A stretch of DNA of 64,000 bases from Sphingomonas sp. Y38-1Y (GCF_032391395.1 NZ_CP135916.1:3503001-3567000), one strand, 5' to 3'; counted from the stretch's first letter, positions 35,843 to 46,497 are shown. Notes: generated by a model from the sequence alone, not told the origin. Numbers and translations are program-made.

Positions 35843-35973
35843 GTTCGCGCAGAGGCGCAGAGAGCGCAGAGAGCAGGCAAGGCGCCAACGGCGCTCTTCG
35901 CAACGCTCGGCATCGGAGCGGCCGCTTCGCGGTCAGAGCGGCCCCTCTGCGCTCTCTGCGCCTCTGCGCGAAC
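35843..35973. repeat. Perfect 29-bp inverted repeat between ctaD and ctaB
   Basis: Left arm 35843–35871 begins GTTCGCGCAGAGGCGCAG and its exact reverse complement is 35945–35973 (ends CTGCGCGAAC). Each arm holds repeated GCAGAG units. The 73-base centre has no gene. Confidence 0.9.
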
Positions 35974-35974
35974 C

Positions 35975-36002
35975 AAAAAGGGCGGCCCATTAGGACCGCC
36001 CT
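35975..36002 (-). terminator. Rho-independent terminator after ctaD
   Basis: On the minus strand AGGGCGGTCC-TAAT-GGGCCGCCCT forms a 10-bp stem (one T·G pair) with a four-base loop, followed by a TTTTT run. It lies 25 bases past the ctaD stop and upstream of ctaB. Confidence 0.85.
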
Positions 36003-36027
36003 CTTCGTTAGCGCCGGATCGAACCGA

Positions 36028-37716
<1,689 letters not shown>

Positions 37717-38910
37717 TCAGTTTTCCGTCCGACCGCTGCCGCCAGCGACGCCTTCGGCAGACTGGTTGGAAGTGACCGCCTCGGCGGCGGCGGGAATGGT
37801 GGGGCCGGTACCCGTGGCGGGCGTGGCCGTGTCGTCGGCATTGTCGGCGCCGGGCTGCGGCACCGGCGCGGTCGCGGGCGCCGCGGCAGCCGCCGCACCC
37901 GGCATCGTGCCGCCCTTCGACGCGACCCAGCGCGCGAACACCTCAGGCGCCACCGCCTCGACGGCGATCGGCATGTACGCATGCCGCGCGCCGCACAGCT
38001 CGGAGCACTGGCCAAAATAGAGGCCCGGCTCCTTGATGGTGAAGCTCGTCTCGTTGAGGCGTCCGGGCACCGCGTCGAGCTTGACCCAGAATGCCGGCAT
38101 CGCCCAGCTGTGGATCACGTCGTTGGCGGTGGTGATCAGGCGGATCGGCACGCCGACCGGCAGGACGATGCGATTGTCGACCGCCAGCAGGCGCGGACCG
38201 TCGGCGGCGGTGCGGTAACGCTGGCCGGCCGGGACCTCGCTCTGCTCCTTGAGCATGTTGGCGGTGACCGAGAAGCCGCCATGGTCGGGGAACTCGTAGC
38301 TCCAGAACCACTGGTTGCCGATCGCCTTCAGCGTCACGGCATTGTCGGGCGCGGGCGTGTACTGCGCGGCGAGCAGGCGGATCGACGGGATCGCGATCAG
38401 CGCCAGGATGATGACCGGCGCGGCGGTCCAGATCACCTCGATCACCGTGTTGTGGCTGGTCTTCGACGGCGTCGGGTTGGCACCGCGGCGATAGCGTACA
38501 ACGACCCAGCCGATCAGGCCTAGCACGAGCAGCGAGATGAAGGTGATCGCCGGCAGCAGGATCGCGTTATGGAACCACTTGGCACTTTCGCCCAGGTCCG
38601 TCGCCTGGTGCTGGATGCCGATCGCGCGGTCGCTCGGCTGGCCGATGCCGTCGCGCGGCGTCAAGAGCGGCTGACCCGCGGCATTGAGCGTCGGGTCGGC
38701 AGGCTTGGCCACGGCGGCGGGCGCCGGTGCCGTGGCGGGCGACGCCGCCGGCGCCCCGGCCGCGGGCGCACCCGGGGCGGGCGCGGTCGCCGTCGTCGCG
38801 GCAGGTGCGTCGGCAGCGGCGGTCGGCGCCGCCGGCGTCTGCGCCCCCGCGCCGCCGGCGATCGCCAGCGAGGCCGCAAGCGCCAAAATCGTCAGTCCCT
38901 GTTTGCGCAT
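37717..38910 (-). CDS. ctaC: Cytochrome c oxidase subunit II
   Basis: 397 residues, longer than typical (about 280–300). Signal peptide, then an Ala/Pro-rich linker (about 25–72), two membrane segments, and the CuA cupredoxin domain: GNQWFWSYEFPD, VIHSWAMPAFWVKLDAVPGR and the CuA site GQCSELCGARHAYMPI near residues 300–313. A second Ala/Pro/Thr-rich tail of about 60 residues follows. CuA accepts electrons from cytochrome c. First gene of the cox operon; 175 bases separate it from divergent pyrE, likely holding the operon promoter. Confidence 0.97.
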   Translation of the reverse strand: MRKQGLTILALAASLAIAGGAGAQTPAAPTAAADAPAATTATAPAPGAPAAGAPAASPATAPAPAAVAKPADPTLNAAGQPLLTPRDGIGQPSDRAIGIQHQATDLGESAKWFHNAILLPAITFISLLVLGLIGWVVVRYRRGANPTPSKTSHNTVIEVIWTAAPVIILALIAIPSIRLLAAQYTPAPDNAVTLKAIGNQWFWSYEFPDHGGFSVTANMLKEQSEVPAGQRYRTAADGPRLLAVDNRIVLPVGVPIRLITTANDVIHSWAMPAFWVKLDAVPGRLNETSFTIKEPGLYFGQCSELCGARHAYMPIAVEAVAPEVFARWVASKGGTMPGAAAAAAPATAPVPQPGADNADDTATPATGTGPTIPAAAEAVTSNQSAEGVAGGSGRTEN

Positions 38911-39085
38911 CGTCTCAGGTCATCCCACATTCTCATTGCACGGCCGATGGCCGCGCCAAGCGCCGGCGAAGGACGCTTCTTCCCGGGCCTATACGCACGC
39001 TTTCCGCTGGCCTCAAGCGCCCGCGCACCCCTTCTTTCGGCGCGCCATGTTGCGGGCGGGCGCGCGCGCCACTAATCAGCGGCGC

Positions 39086-39670
39086 ATGACCGAAGACGAG
39101 ATCCTTGGCGAGTTCCGGGCCGCCGATGCGCTGCTCGAGGGGCATTTCATCCTCTCCTCCGGCCTGCGCAGCCCGCGCTATCTTCAGTGCGCGCGCGTGC
39201 TGATGGACCCGCGGCGCGGCGCGCGGCTGGCCGAGGCGCTGGTCGCCCGCCTGCCCGCCGACCTTCGCGAGTCGATCCAGGCCGTCGTCTCGCCCGCGAT
39301 GGGCGGCGTCATCGCCGGGCACGAGATGGGCCGCGCGCTCGGCGTGCCGGCGATGTTCCTGGAACGGCCGGAGGGCGTGTTCGAGCTTCGCCGCGGCTTC
39401 CGCCTCGATCCCGGCACGCGCGTGCTGATGATGGAGGACGTCGTCACCACCGGCCTTTCGAGCCGCGAGGCGATCGCCGCGATCGGCCGCGCGGGTGGCG
39501 AGGTGGTCGCGGCCGCGTCGCTCGTCGACCGGTCGGGCGGCAGCGCCGAACTCGGCGTCCCTTTCATTCCGCTGATCCGCATCGACGTGCCGACCTATAC
39601 CGCCAACGCCCTCCCCCCCGAACTCGCGGCCATTCCCGCGATCAAGCCGGGGAGCCGGGCGGCGGCGTGA
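39086..39670 (+). CDS. pyrE: Orotate phosphoribosyltransferase
   Basis: 194 residues from ATG 39086. Transfers phosphoribosyl from PRPP to orotate in pyrimidine synthesis. Seen: [38 protein letters not shown], and the PRPP-binding loop [18 protein letters not shown]. Length matches the alphaproteobacterial type. The stop overlaps the pdxJ start (GTGA). Confidence 0.95.
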   Translation: MTEDEILGEFRAADALLEGHFILSSGLRSPRYLQCARVLMDPRRGARLAEALVARLPADLRESIQAVVSPAMGGVIAGHEMGRALGVPAMFLERPEGVFELRRGFRLDPGTRVLMMEDVVTTGLSSREAIAAIGRAGGEVVAAASLVDRSGGSAELGVPFIPLIRIDVPTYTANALPPELAAIPAIKPGSRAAA

Positions 39671-40395
39671 GCGAGCATCTGCGCCTGGGCGTCAATATCG
39701 ACCATGTCGCGACCGTCCGGAACGCGCGCGGGTCGGGCTATCCCGACCCCGTCCGCGCGGCGCTGCTGGCGGCGGAGGCGGGCGCCGACGGCATTACCGC
39801 GCACCTGCGCGAGGATCGGCGGCACATCACCGACGACGACATCGCCCGGCTGGCCGATGGCCTGACCATCCCGCTCAACTTCGAAATGGCGGCGACCGAG
39901 GAGATGCTGGGCATCGCGCTCCGCCACCGTCCGCACGCCGCCTGCATCGTGCCCGAACGACGCGAGGAGCGCACGACCGAGGGCGGTCTCGACGCGGCCG
40001 GGCAGCACAATCACCTCGCCCCGATGGTCGCCGAGCTCGGCGCCGCGAACATCCGCGTCTCGCTCTTCATCGAGCCCGACGCGCGTCAGATCGAGGCGGC
40101 GCTGCGCCTCGCCGCGCCGGTGGTCGAACTCCACACCGGCCGCTATTGCGAGCTGGAGGGCGAGGCGCAGACAGCCGAGCTTCGCCGCATCGCCGACGCC
40201 GCCGCGCTCGCCGCCAAGAACGGGATCGAGGTCCATGCGGGCCACGGCCTCACCTTCGACAATGTCGCGCCGATCGCCGCGATCCCGCAGGTGCGCGAGC
40301 TCAACATCGGGCATTTCCTGATCGGCGAGGCGATCTTCGACGGGCTGGGGCCAGTGGTGCGGCGGATGCGCGAGCTGATGGACGCGGCGCGGTGA
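39667..40395 (+). CDS. pdxJ: Pyridoxine 5'-phosphate synthase
   Basis: 242 residues from GTG 39667. Condenses 1-deoxyxylulose 5-phosphate with 3-amino-2-oxopropyl phosphate to make vitamin B6 phosphate. Family signatures: [57 protein letters not shown] and [12 protein letters not shown], and [18 protein letters not shown] barrel of normal length. Placement before acpS and lepB is common in proteobacteria. Confidence 0.96.
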   Translation: MSEHLRLGVNIDHVATVRNARGSGYPDPVRAALLAAEAGADGITAHLREDRRHITDDDIARLADGLTIPLNFEMAATEEMLGIALRHRPHAACIVPERREERTTEGGLDAAGQHNHLAPMVAELGAANIRVSLFIEPDARQIEAALRLAAPVVELHTGRYCELEGEAQTAELRRIADAAALAAKNGIEVHAGHGLTFDNVAPIAAIPQVRELNIGHFLIGEAIFDGLGPVVRRMRELMDAAR

Positions 40396-40405
40396 GGATG
40401 CTTTT

Positions 40406-40540
40406 CAGCACCTCCCCGGGACGGGGAGGGGGACCATTGCGCAGCAATGGTGGAGGGGGCCGCCGGCACGGCGGCTTCGCCGCCACCCCTCCACTCCCCG
40501 CTTCGCGGGCGGTCCCCCTCCCCGTACCGGGGAGGTGCTT
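40406..40540. repeat. REPIN-like pair of family D repeats
   Basis: AGCACCTCCCCGGGACGGGG (40407) and CCCCGTACCGGGGAGGTGCT (40521–40540) as outer arms, GTGGAGGGGGCCG and CACCCCTCCACTCC inside. No gene lies between the copies. It fills the pdxJ–acpS gap. Confidence 0.88.
40529..40535 (+). promoter_or_regulatory. Shine-Dalgarno of acpS supplied by a REP end
   Basis: GGGGAGG ending eight bases before ATG 40544; it is the outer arm of the REPIN at 40406–40540. No other ribosome site is visible, so the repeat end likely serves acpS translation. Confidence 0.6.
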
Positions 40541-40543
40541 ACA

Positions 40544-40957
40544 ATGATCGTCGGCCTCGGCTCCGACCTCTGCAACATCGAGCGAATCCAGAACTCGCTC
40601 GACCGCTTCGGCCAGCGCTTCCTCGACCGCGTCTTTACCGATCGAGAACAGGCCAAGGCTGCGCGCCGCCCCCATACCCGCGCGGGCACGCTCGCCAAGC
40701 GCTTCGCCGCCAAGGAGGCGTTTTCCAAGGCGGTAGGCACCGGGTTCAAGGCGGGTGTGTTCATGCGCGACATCGGCGTCGTCAACGCAGCCTCCGGCGC
40801 GCCGACGCTCGAACTCACCGGGGGTGCGAAGGCGAGGCTTGACGCCCTGACGCCCGATGGCCACTTCGCCCGCGTGCATCTGACGCTGACCGACGATCAT
40901 CCCTGGGCGCAGGCGTTCGTCATTATCGAGGCGGTGCCGCTGGAGACAAAGGCCTGA
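40544..40957 (+). CDS. acpS: Holo-[acyl-carrier-protein] synthase
   Basis: 137 residues from ATG 40544 ([15 protein letters not shown]). Transfers phosphopantetheine from CoA to acyl carrier protein. Mg-binding Asp8 in GLGSDLC and Glu58 in [15 protein letters not shown] are present. The frame is open three codons upstream (MLT), but the ATG with the REP-derived ribosome site is preferred. The stop shares a base with the lepB ATG. Confidence 0.95.
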   Translation: MIVGLGSDLCNIERIQNSLDRFGQRFLDRVFTDREQAKAARRPHTRAGTLAKRFAAKEAFSKAVGTGFKAGVFMRDIGVVNAASGAPTLELTGGAKARLDALTPDGHFARVHLTLTDDHPWAQAFVIIEAVPLETKA

Positions 40958-41838
40958 TGGCAACCGACGAGCTGACGCTGAACAACGAAACGCCTGCCCA
41001 TGATCGGCCCGAGAAGAAGAAGGGCAGCACCGACTGGCTGGGCGAAGTGCGCAGCATCGCGGTGCTGATCCTGGTGGTGCTCGGCTTCCACAGCTTCGTG
41101 GCCAAGCCCTTCTACATCCCATCCGAATCGATGATGCCGGGGCTGCTCGTCGGCGACCGGCTGGTGGTGACGAAGTACCCGTACGGCTATTCGTTCATCT
41201 CGCCGACCTTCCACCTATTGCCGCCGATCGCCGGGCGGCTGTTCGGCCGGCTGCCGGCGCGCGGCGACGTCGTCATCGTGACGCCGCCGGGATCGCGCAC
41301 CGACTATATCAAGCGGGTGATCGGCCTGCCCGGCGACACGATCGAGATGCGCGCGGGCCAGCTGTTCCTCAACGACCAGGCGGTGCCGCGGAAGTCGATG
41401 GGCGACCGGTTGATCCCCGTCGACGCCAACACGCGCTGCGACCCCGACCATTACCCGGGCGCGCTGGTCCGCGGCGCCGACGGCAAGCCCGCCTGCCGCA
41501 TCGCCATCTATCGCGAGACGCTGCCGGGCGGCGCGACCTATGACACCGCCGACATCGAATACAGCTATGGCGACGTGTTCGGACCGGTGACGGTGCCCGA
41601 TGGCCATGTGTTCCTGATGGGCGACAATCGCGACAATTCGGCCGACAGCCGCTTCCCGCTCGACCAGGGCGGCCTGGGCGGACCGGTGCCGTGGGAGAAT
41701 ATCGGCGGCCGCGCCGAATTCATCACCTTTTCGCTCGACGGGACGGCCAACTGGAACCCGCTGACCTGGTGGGGCGCGTTGCGGCCGGGTCGTGCCGGCA
41801 CCTCGCTCCACCCGGATCGCGAGCCCGCGGCATCGTGA
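40957..41838 (+). CDS. lepB: Signal peptidase I
   Basis: 293 residues. Cuts signal peptides from exported proteins. One hydrophobic segment (SIAVLILVVLGFHSFVA), nucleophile Ser58 in PSESMMPGL, general-base Lys119 in RTDYIKRVIGLPGDTIEM, and the conserved GDNRDNSADSRF box. A Lys-rich cytoplasmic N-terminus (RPEKKKGSTD) precedes the anchor. The stop overlaps the maiA start (GTGA). Confidence 0.96.
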   Translation: MATDELTLNNETPAHDRPEKKKGSTDWLGEVRSIAVLILVVLGFHSFVAKPFYIPSESMMPGLLVGDRLVVTKYPYGYSFISPTFHLLPPIAGRLFGRLPARGDVVIVTPPGSRTDYIKRVIGLPGDTIEMRAGQLFLNDQAVPRKSMGDRLIPVDANTRCDPDHYPGALVRGADGKPACRIAIYRETLPGGATYDTADIEYSYGDVFGPVTVPDGHVFLMGDNRDNSADSRFPLDQGGLGGPVPWENIGGRAEFITFSLDGTANWNPLTWWGALRPGRAGTSLHPDREPAAS

Positions 41839-42470
41839 GCGGCTACGTCCTTCACGATTACTACCGCTCCTCGGCCAGCTATCGCGTCCGTATCGCGCTC
41901 AACCTCAAGGGGTTGGACTATGCGCGGCACGACGTTTCGCTGCTGAACGGCGACCAGCGCAGCCCGGAGCATCTGGCGCGCAGCACCCAAGGGTTCGTGC
42001 CCGTGCTCGAGCTACCGGGCGGGCGGATGCTGGTCCAGAGCCTCGCCATCGTCGAGTGGCTGGACGCCGCGCATCCCGAGCCGCGGCTGATCCCCGCCGA
42101 TCCGCTGGAGTGCGCCGACGCGATGGCGCGCGCGCTGGTGATCGCGTGCGACATCCACCCGCTCAACAATCTGCGCGTGCTCAAGCGATTGAAGCATCAG
42201 TTCGGCGTCGACGATGCCGGTCGCGACGACTGGTACCGGCACTGGGTGGCGGAAGGACTGTCAGCGCTGGAGGCGATGGCGGGCGACGGCGCGTTCCTGG
42301 GCGGCGACTCGCCCGACGTGTCGGACGTGTGCCTCGTGCCGCAGCTCTACAATGCGCGGCGCTTCGATCTCGACCTGTCGCCCTATCCCCGACTGACCGC
42401 GATCGACGCGGCGATGCAGGCGCTGCCGCCGGTCAGCGCCGCGCACCCCGACGCGGTGGCGCCGCGCTGA
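41835..42470 (+). CDS. maiA: Maleylacetoacetate isomerase (zeta-class GST)
   Basis: 211 residues from GTG 41835. Zeta glutathione-transferase fold: N-terminal thioredoxin domain with YYRSSASYRVRIALNLKGL, where the family's Ser-Ser-Cys active site reads Ser-Ser-Ala (a common bacterial variant); then QGFVPVLELPGG, SLAIVEWLDAAHP and the C-terminal CDIHPLNNLRVL. Isomerises maleylacetoacetate in tyrosine breakdown or related substrates. The last 38 bases overlap the convergent glycosyltransferase gene. Confidence 0.88.
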   Translation: MSGYVLHDYYRSSASYRVRIALNLKGLDYARHDVSLLNGDQRSPEHLARSTQGFVPVLELPGGRMLVQSLAIVEWLDAAHPEPRLIPADPLECADAMARALVIACDIHPLNNLRVLKRLKHQFGVDDAGRDDWYRHWVAEGLSALEAMAGDGAFLGGDSPDVSDVCLVPQLYNARRFDLDLSPYPRLTAIDAAMQALPPVSAAHPDAVAPR

Positions 42471-43530
42471 CCAGGGCATCGAACAGCGCGAGGTAGTCCC
42501 CCGCTGGATCGCCGCGGTCGATCGTCGGCAATGGCCGCGGAGCTCCCGGCGCCAGCCATTTGGCCAGCGCTGCGACGAGCGCGTCCTCTTCGCCCCGCGC
42601 AACGATGCTGCCCTTCGCCGGCGAATCGATCAGTTCGGGGATCGCCACGCTCGAATCGGTCGAGACGACGGGGGTCCCCTGCCCCAGCGCCTCACGGATC
42701 GCGCCGGGCACCCCCTCATGCTCCGAGGTCAACGCGACGACGGTGGCGCGCGCCATCGCGGGCAGCGAGTCCGCGACATGGCCGGGCAGATGGACGCGGG
42801 CGGACAGGTTCAGCGCCGCCACCTGCGCCTCCAGCGCCGGCCGCAATGCGCCCTCCCCCAGGATGACGAGCGCGACGTCGGGGTCGAGCAGGGGCATCAC
42901 GGCAATCAGCCGGTCCCACCGCTTCTGTGGCGCGAGTCGCCCCACGCCCAGGATGAAGCGTCCGGCCGGAAGCGGGATCGCCGCCGCGCCGCCTCGCGTC
43001 ACTGCCGGCGGGTTGGCGATCACGCTGAGTCGCGCCCGCGGCATGTGCATCAGCCGCTCGGCCTCCGCGGCCGACGCGGGCGTCATAGCCACCAGATGGT
43101 CGACGAAGCGCGGGTGCAGCGACAGCCAGCGGCGATAGGCGAAGTCCGCCACACCCCGGTGCGTGCCCGCCAGCGAATTCGACAGCTTGGCGACGATCGG
43201 CGCGCGCACGAACGGCCGCACTGACGCCGCCACGCCGGTATAATGGTTGCCGGGACAGAAGATCACGTCCGGCGCCAGCGCCCTGGCTTGCCGCCTTGCC
43301 GCTACGGCAAGCGCGGCATAGCCGCCGCCCCCGCCCGCCGCGACCTCGACGCCGCCGGGCAGCTCCGCCGCCAATGGCCCCGTCGCGTCGCCGATCACCA
43401 GCGTCACCCGCCGCCCACGCTGCGCCCACGATCCGGCCAGCCGCAGCAGCACGCGCTCGACCCCGCCGCCGGCCAGCGTCTGTGCAAACGAGAGGATGTG
43501 CCCCGCGCGTGCGGGCGCCTGAATCGTCAT
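42433..43530 (-). CDS. Glycosyltransferase family 4 protein
   Basis: 365 residues from ATG 43530 (MTIQAPARAGHILSF); an upstream start at 43572 would add 14 residues. GT-B fold: LAGGGVERVLLRLA at the nucleotide-sugar N-domain, FCPGNHYTGVAA, FILGVGRLAPQKRWDRLI (GT4 hallmark) and TSEHEGVPGAIREALGQG (E-x7-E type). Likely transfers sugar to a lipid carrier or envelope polymer. It is divergent from the membrane protein gene at 43676 and convergent with maiA. Confidence 0.85.
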   Translation of the reverse strand: MTIQAPARAGHILSFAQTLAGGGVERVLLRLAGSWAQRGRRVTLVIGDATGPLAAELPGGVEVAAGGGGGYAALAVAARRQARALAPDVIFCPGNHYTGVAASVRPFVRAPIVAKLSNSLAGTHRGVADFAYRRWLSLHPRFVDHLVAMTPASAAEAERLMHMPRARLSVIANPPAVTRGGAAAIPLPAGRFILGVGRLAPQKRWDRLIAVMPLLDPDVALVILGEGALRPALEAQVAALNLSARVHLPGHVADSLPAMARATVVALTSEHEGVPGAIREALGQGTPVVSTDSSVAIPELIDSPAKGSIVARGEEDALVAALAKWLAPGAPRPLPTIDRGDPAGDYLALFDALVSAAPPRRGARR

Positions 43531-43675
43531 GGGCTTGCCTTGTGCCCTGCAAAAGCCCAAATCTTCGGCCAATGGAACCGCAATCCGCCAGTCGTGGCGG
43601 ACAGACTGCGGCCGATCAGGGGGCCAGTGCGGGCATTTGCCGGTAGCCGCGGCAAGAGCCCATCTTCATGACGAC

Positions 43676-44659
43676 ATGGCCCGAGACGGAACGACCGACC
43701 CCGTGAAGCAACCCGATTACGGCGTATCCCCCGCGGCGCCTGCCGCTGCCGCTGCGCCCATCGTGCCCCCTGTGGCCGAGATCGAAGCCCTCGAACCGAT
43801 CCGCCAGATCCGTCGCCGCTGGCCGGCGATCCTCGGCGCGCTGCTCAGCATCGCGATGGTCGCCGGCCTCGCGCACGAGCTGTTCGACGAAGGGCTGCTC
43901 GCGCTCGAACAGTCGGTGCCGACGCATCCTGCCTTCTATATCTGCTTCCTCCTCCTCTACATGTCGCCGCCGACGTTCGACTACGTCATCTTCCGGCGGC
44001 TTTGGCGGCTGCCGCTGTCGGGGATGATCGCGCTCCACAAGAAGCGGATCGCGAACGAGGTGGTGTTCGGCTATTCGGGCGAGGCGTTCTTCTACGCCTG
44101 GGCACGCCAGCGGATGAAGATGGTCACGGCCCCGTTCGGTGCGGTCAAGGACGTGTCGATCCTGTCGGCGATCGCGGGCAACGCGATCACGCTCGGCATG
44201 ATCGTCGTCGCGCTCCCCTTCGCCTCCGGGCTGCTGACCCCCGATCAGTTCCGCACGCTCGCCTGGTCGACGACGATCATCGTCGGCATGTCGCTCCCCT
44301 TCCTCATCTTCTCGCGCCGCGTTTTCTCGCTCGACCGGCCGACGCTCTGGTGGGTGTTCGGCGTCCACTGCCTGCGCCTCATCTGCGGGTCGACGCTGAT
44401 CGCGCTCGCGTGGCATTTCGCGATGCCGGAGGTGTCGATCGGCATGTGGCTGTTCCTCGCCGCCGGTCGCCTGCTGGTGTCGCGCCTGCCGCTGGTGCCC
44501 AACAAGGACCTTCTTTTCGCCAACTTCGCCATCATACTGATCGGACAGGGCGAAGCGCTTTCCGAACTGGTGGCACTGACCGCGGCGTTCACGCTGCTGA
44601 TGCACGTCGTTCTGATCGTCGGCTTCGGCCTTCACGCCGTGTTGGAAAAGCAGAAATGA
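43676..44659 (+). CDS. Polytopic membrane protein, UPF0104/flippase-like, function unknown
   Basis: 327 residues from ATG 43676; the start is uncertain because no clear ribosome site is visible. A Pro/Ala-rich cytoplasmic N-terminus is followed by eight or so hydrophobic segments with SPPTFDYVIFRRLWRLPLSG, ANEVVFGYSGEAFFYAWARQ, LIFSRRVFSLDRP, LVSRLPLVPNKDLLFANFAI and GQGEALSELVALTAAF. The overall pattern resembles lysyl-PG synthase-type (UPF0104) membrane domains used as flippases, but no firm family match was recognised. ATGA overlap with the DUF2141 gene suggests joint function. Confidence 0.7.
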   Translation: MARDGTTDPVKQPDYGVSPAAPAAAAAPIVPPVAEIEALEPIRQIRRRWPAILGALLSIAMVAGLAHELFDEGLLALEQSVPTHPAFYICFLLLYMSPPTFDYVIFRRLWRLPLSGMIALHKKRIANEVVFGYSGEAFFYAWARQRMKMVTAPFGAVKDVSILSAIAGNAITLGMIVVALPFASGLLTPDQFRTLAWSTTIIVGMSLPFLIFSRRVFSLDRPTLWWVFGVHCLRLICGSTLIALAWHFAMPEVSIGMWLFLAAGRLLVSRLPLVPNKDLLFANFAIILIGQGEALSELVALTAAFTLLMHVVLIVGFGLHAVLEKQK

Positions 44660-45186
44660 CGTCGAACCGATTGGCCCTCGCAGCAACTGCCGCCGCCGCC
44701 TTGCTGGCCGCGCCCGCGGGCGCGCAGGGCGAGGTACTGGGCAGCGACCGCGCGGCGTGCGTGGGCGGCGGCGGGCCGGCGATCCGCGTCAACGTGATGG
44801 GCCTGAAGGACCGCATCGGCCGCCTCAAGCTCGAGCTCTATCCCGCGAACGAGGAGGATTTCCTCAAGGACGACCGCGACCTTGCCAAGGAGGGCAAGTT
44901 CTTTCGCCGGATCTGGGCCGACACGCCTGCCGAAGGCCAGGTATCCTTGTGCATCAAGGCGCCGCGCCCCGGCCGCTATGCGCTGCTCTTCACCCACGAC
45001 CGCGACGGCCGCAACAAGTTCGACTTCTGGAAGGACGGCGCGGGCTTCGCCAGCAACAAGCGGCTGGGCCGCAGCCGGCCCAAGGTGGAGCAGGCGGTGA
45101 TCGAGGTCGGATCGGGCGTCACCACCACCAACATCCGCGCGCAGTATCTGCGCGGCTTGGGCGGCTTCGCGCCGATCGGAACCTGA
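44656..45186 (+). CDS. DUF2141 periplasmic protein
   Basis: 176 residues. Signal peptide LALAATAAAALLAAPAGAQG. DUF2141 domain: IRVNVMGLKDRIGRLKLELY, EGQVSLCIKAPRPGRYALLF, THDRDGRNKFDFWKDGAGF and SNKRLGRSRPK. The family is a small exported beta-fold of unknown function. The start overlaps the membrane protein stop; a glycosyltransferase follows after 4 bases. The three genes are probably one operon. Confidence 0.8.
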   Translation: MTSNRLALAATAAAALLAAPAGAQGEVLGSDRAACVGGGGPAIRVNVMGLKDRIGRLKLELYPANEEDFLKDDRDLAKEGKFFRRIWADTPAEGQVSLCIKAPRPGRYALLFTHDRDGRNKFDFWKDGAGFASNKRLGRSRPKVEQAVIEVGSGVTTTNIRAQYLRGLGGFAPIGT

Positions 45187-45190
45187 TCCC

Positions 45191-46372
45191 ATGCGCATCG
45201 TCGACGTCAACGAATTCTACTCGCCGACCGGCGGCGGCGTGCGCACCTATATCGACCGCAAGATGGGCATCCTGGCCGATCTCGGGCACGAACTGATCGT
45301 CATCGCCGCCACGACCGATCCCGACTGGGTCGAGGAGCGCCCCGGCGGCGGCCGCATCTTCTGGGTGAAGGCGCTGCCGATGGTGGTCGACAAGAATTAC
45401 TGCCTGTTCTGGGATGCCGAGCCGATCACCCGCCTGCTCGACGAGCTCGCGCCCGACGTGGTCGAGACGAGCTCGCCCTGGCGTCCGGCGACGATCGTCG
45501 GCGACTGGCAGGGCGATGCGGTGAAAATATTCTTCGCGCACAACGACAACATGGCCGCCTATCCGCTGCGCTGGTTCGAGGGGCTGGCGAGCCCCCGCAA
45601 TATCGAGCGCGCGTTCGGCTGGTACACGCGCCGCTACGACCGCTTCCTTGCCCAGTTCGACGCCTTCGTCACCAACGGTCCTGCGCTCGCCAAGCGGTTC
45701 GCGGCGCGCGGGCACCGCGTTCATGCCTCGATGCCGCTCGGCATCCCGCGCCGCGCCTTCTCGCCCGAACGGCGCGACGAGGGGCTGCGGCGGGCGCTGC
45801 TGGCGCAGGTGGGCTTGCCGCCCGAGGGGCATCTGTTGCTCGGCCTTGGCCGCCATCACCGCGAAAAGCGCTGGCCGCTGGTCATCGACGCGGTCGAGCG
45901 TGCGGGCGCCGACCTGCCTGTCGGCCTGATCCTGCTCGGCGACGGGCCGGAACGCCGGGCGCTCGCCAAGCGCGTTGCAGAAAGCCCGCACATCCGCCTG
46001 TTCCGGCCGGTCTACGACAGCGAGCGCTTCACCCGTATCCTCGCCAGCGCCGACGCGTTGATACACGGGTCCGATGTCGAGCCGTTCGGCCTCGTCGCCT
46101 CCGAAGCGCTGGCGAGCGGCCTGCCGTTGATCGTTCCGGACGAGGGCGGCTGCGCCGAACTCGCCGAGCCCGCCTTTGCCGAGACCTATCGCGCGCGGGA
46201 CGCGCGATCGGCGGCCCAGGCGATCCGCCGCCTGTTCGCACGCGAGCCGCGCATCCTGCGCGCCGCCAGCGTCGCCGCGGCCGGCAAGGTGCGAACCGAC
46301 GTCGATCATGCCCGCGACCTGGTGGCCTATTACGAGACGCTGCTCGCCGCGCGACGGACGCGGGCGGCCTGA
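45191..46372 (+). CDS. Glycosyltransferase family 4 protein
   Basis: 393 residues. GT-B glycosyltransferase: MRIVDVNEFYSPTGGGVRTY (nucleotide-sugar domain start), ETSSPWRPATIVGDW, LLGLGRHHREKRWPLVIDAV and DVEPFGLVASEALASGLPLI with the GT4 E-x7-E pattern. Likely acts in envelope polysaccharide or glycolipid synthesis together with the genes just upstream. A family B REP follows. Confidence 0.88.
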   Translation: MRIVDVNEFYSPTGGGVRTYIDRKMGILADLGHELIVIAATTDPDWVEERPGGGRIFWVKALPMVVDKNYCLFWDAEPITRLLDELAPDVVETSSPWRPATIVGDWQGDAVKIFFAHNDNMAAYPLRWFEGLASPRNIERAFGWYTRRYDRFLAQFDAFVTNGPALAKRFAARGHRVHASMPLGIPRRAFSPERRDEGLRRALLAQVGLPPEGHLLLGLGRHHREKRWPLVIDAVERAGADLPVGLILLGDGPERRALAKRVAESPHIRLFRPVYDSERFTRILASADALIHGSDVEPFGLVASEALASGLPLIVPDEGGCAELAEPAFAETYRARDARSAAQAIRRLFAREPRILRAASVAAAGKVRTDVDHARDLVAYYETLLAARRTRAA

Positions 46373-46392
46373 CTCAAAGCCCGCGCACGGGG

Positions 46393-46474
46393 CACGTGCT
46401 TCGACAGGCTCAGCACGAACGGTTGGGGGTGCGCCGTCTATCCCCGTTCGTCCTGAGCTCGTCGAAGGACGTGC
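46393..46474. repeat. REP-type inverted pair, family B
   Basis: CACGTGCTTCGACAGGCTC (46393) is opposed by GAGCTCGTCGAAGGACGTGC (46455). It lies between two convergent glycosyltransferase genes. Confidence 0.85.
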
Positions 46475-46497
46475 CTCAAGCGCCCTGACGGGTCAGG

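Noticed and set aside
35775..35990. N-terminal extension of CtaB
   Set aside because: Covers part of the 29-bp inverted repeat and gives an Arg-rich non-family sequence; MTPTAST is the likely start.
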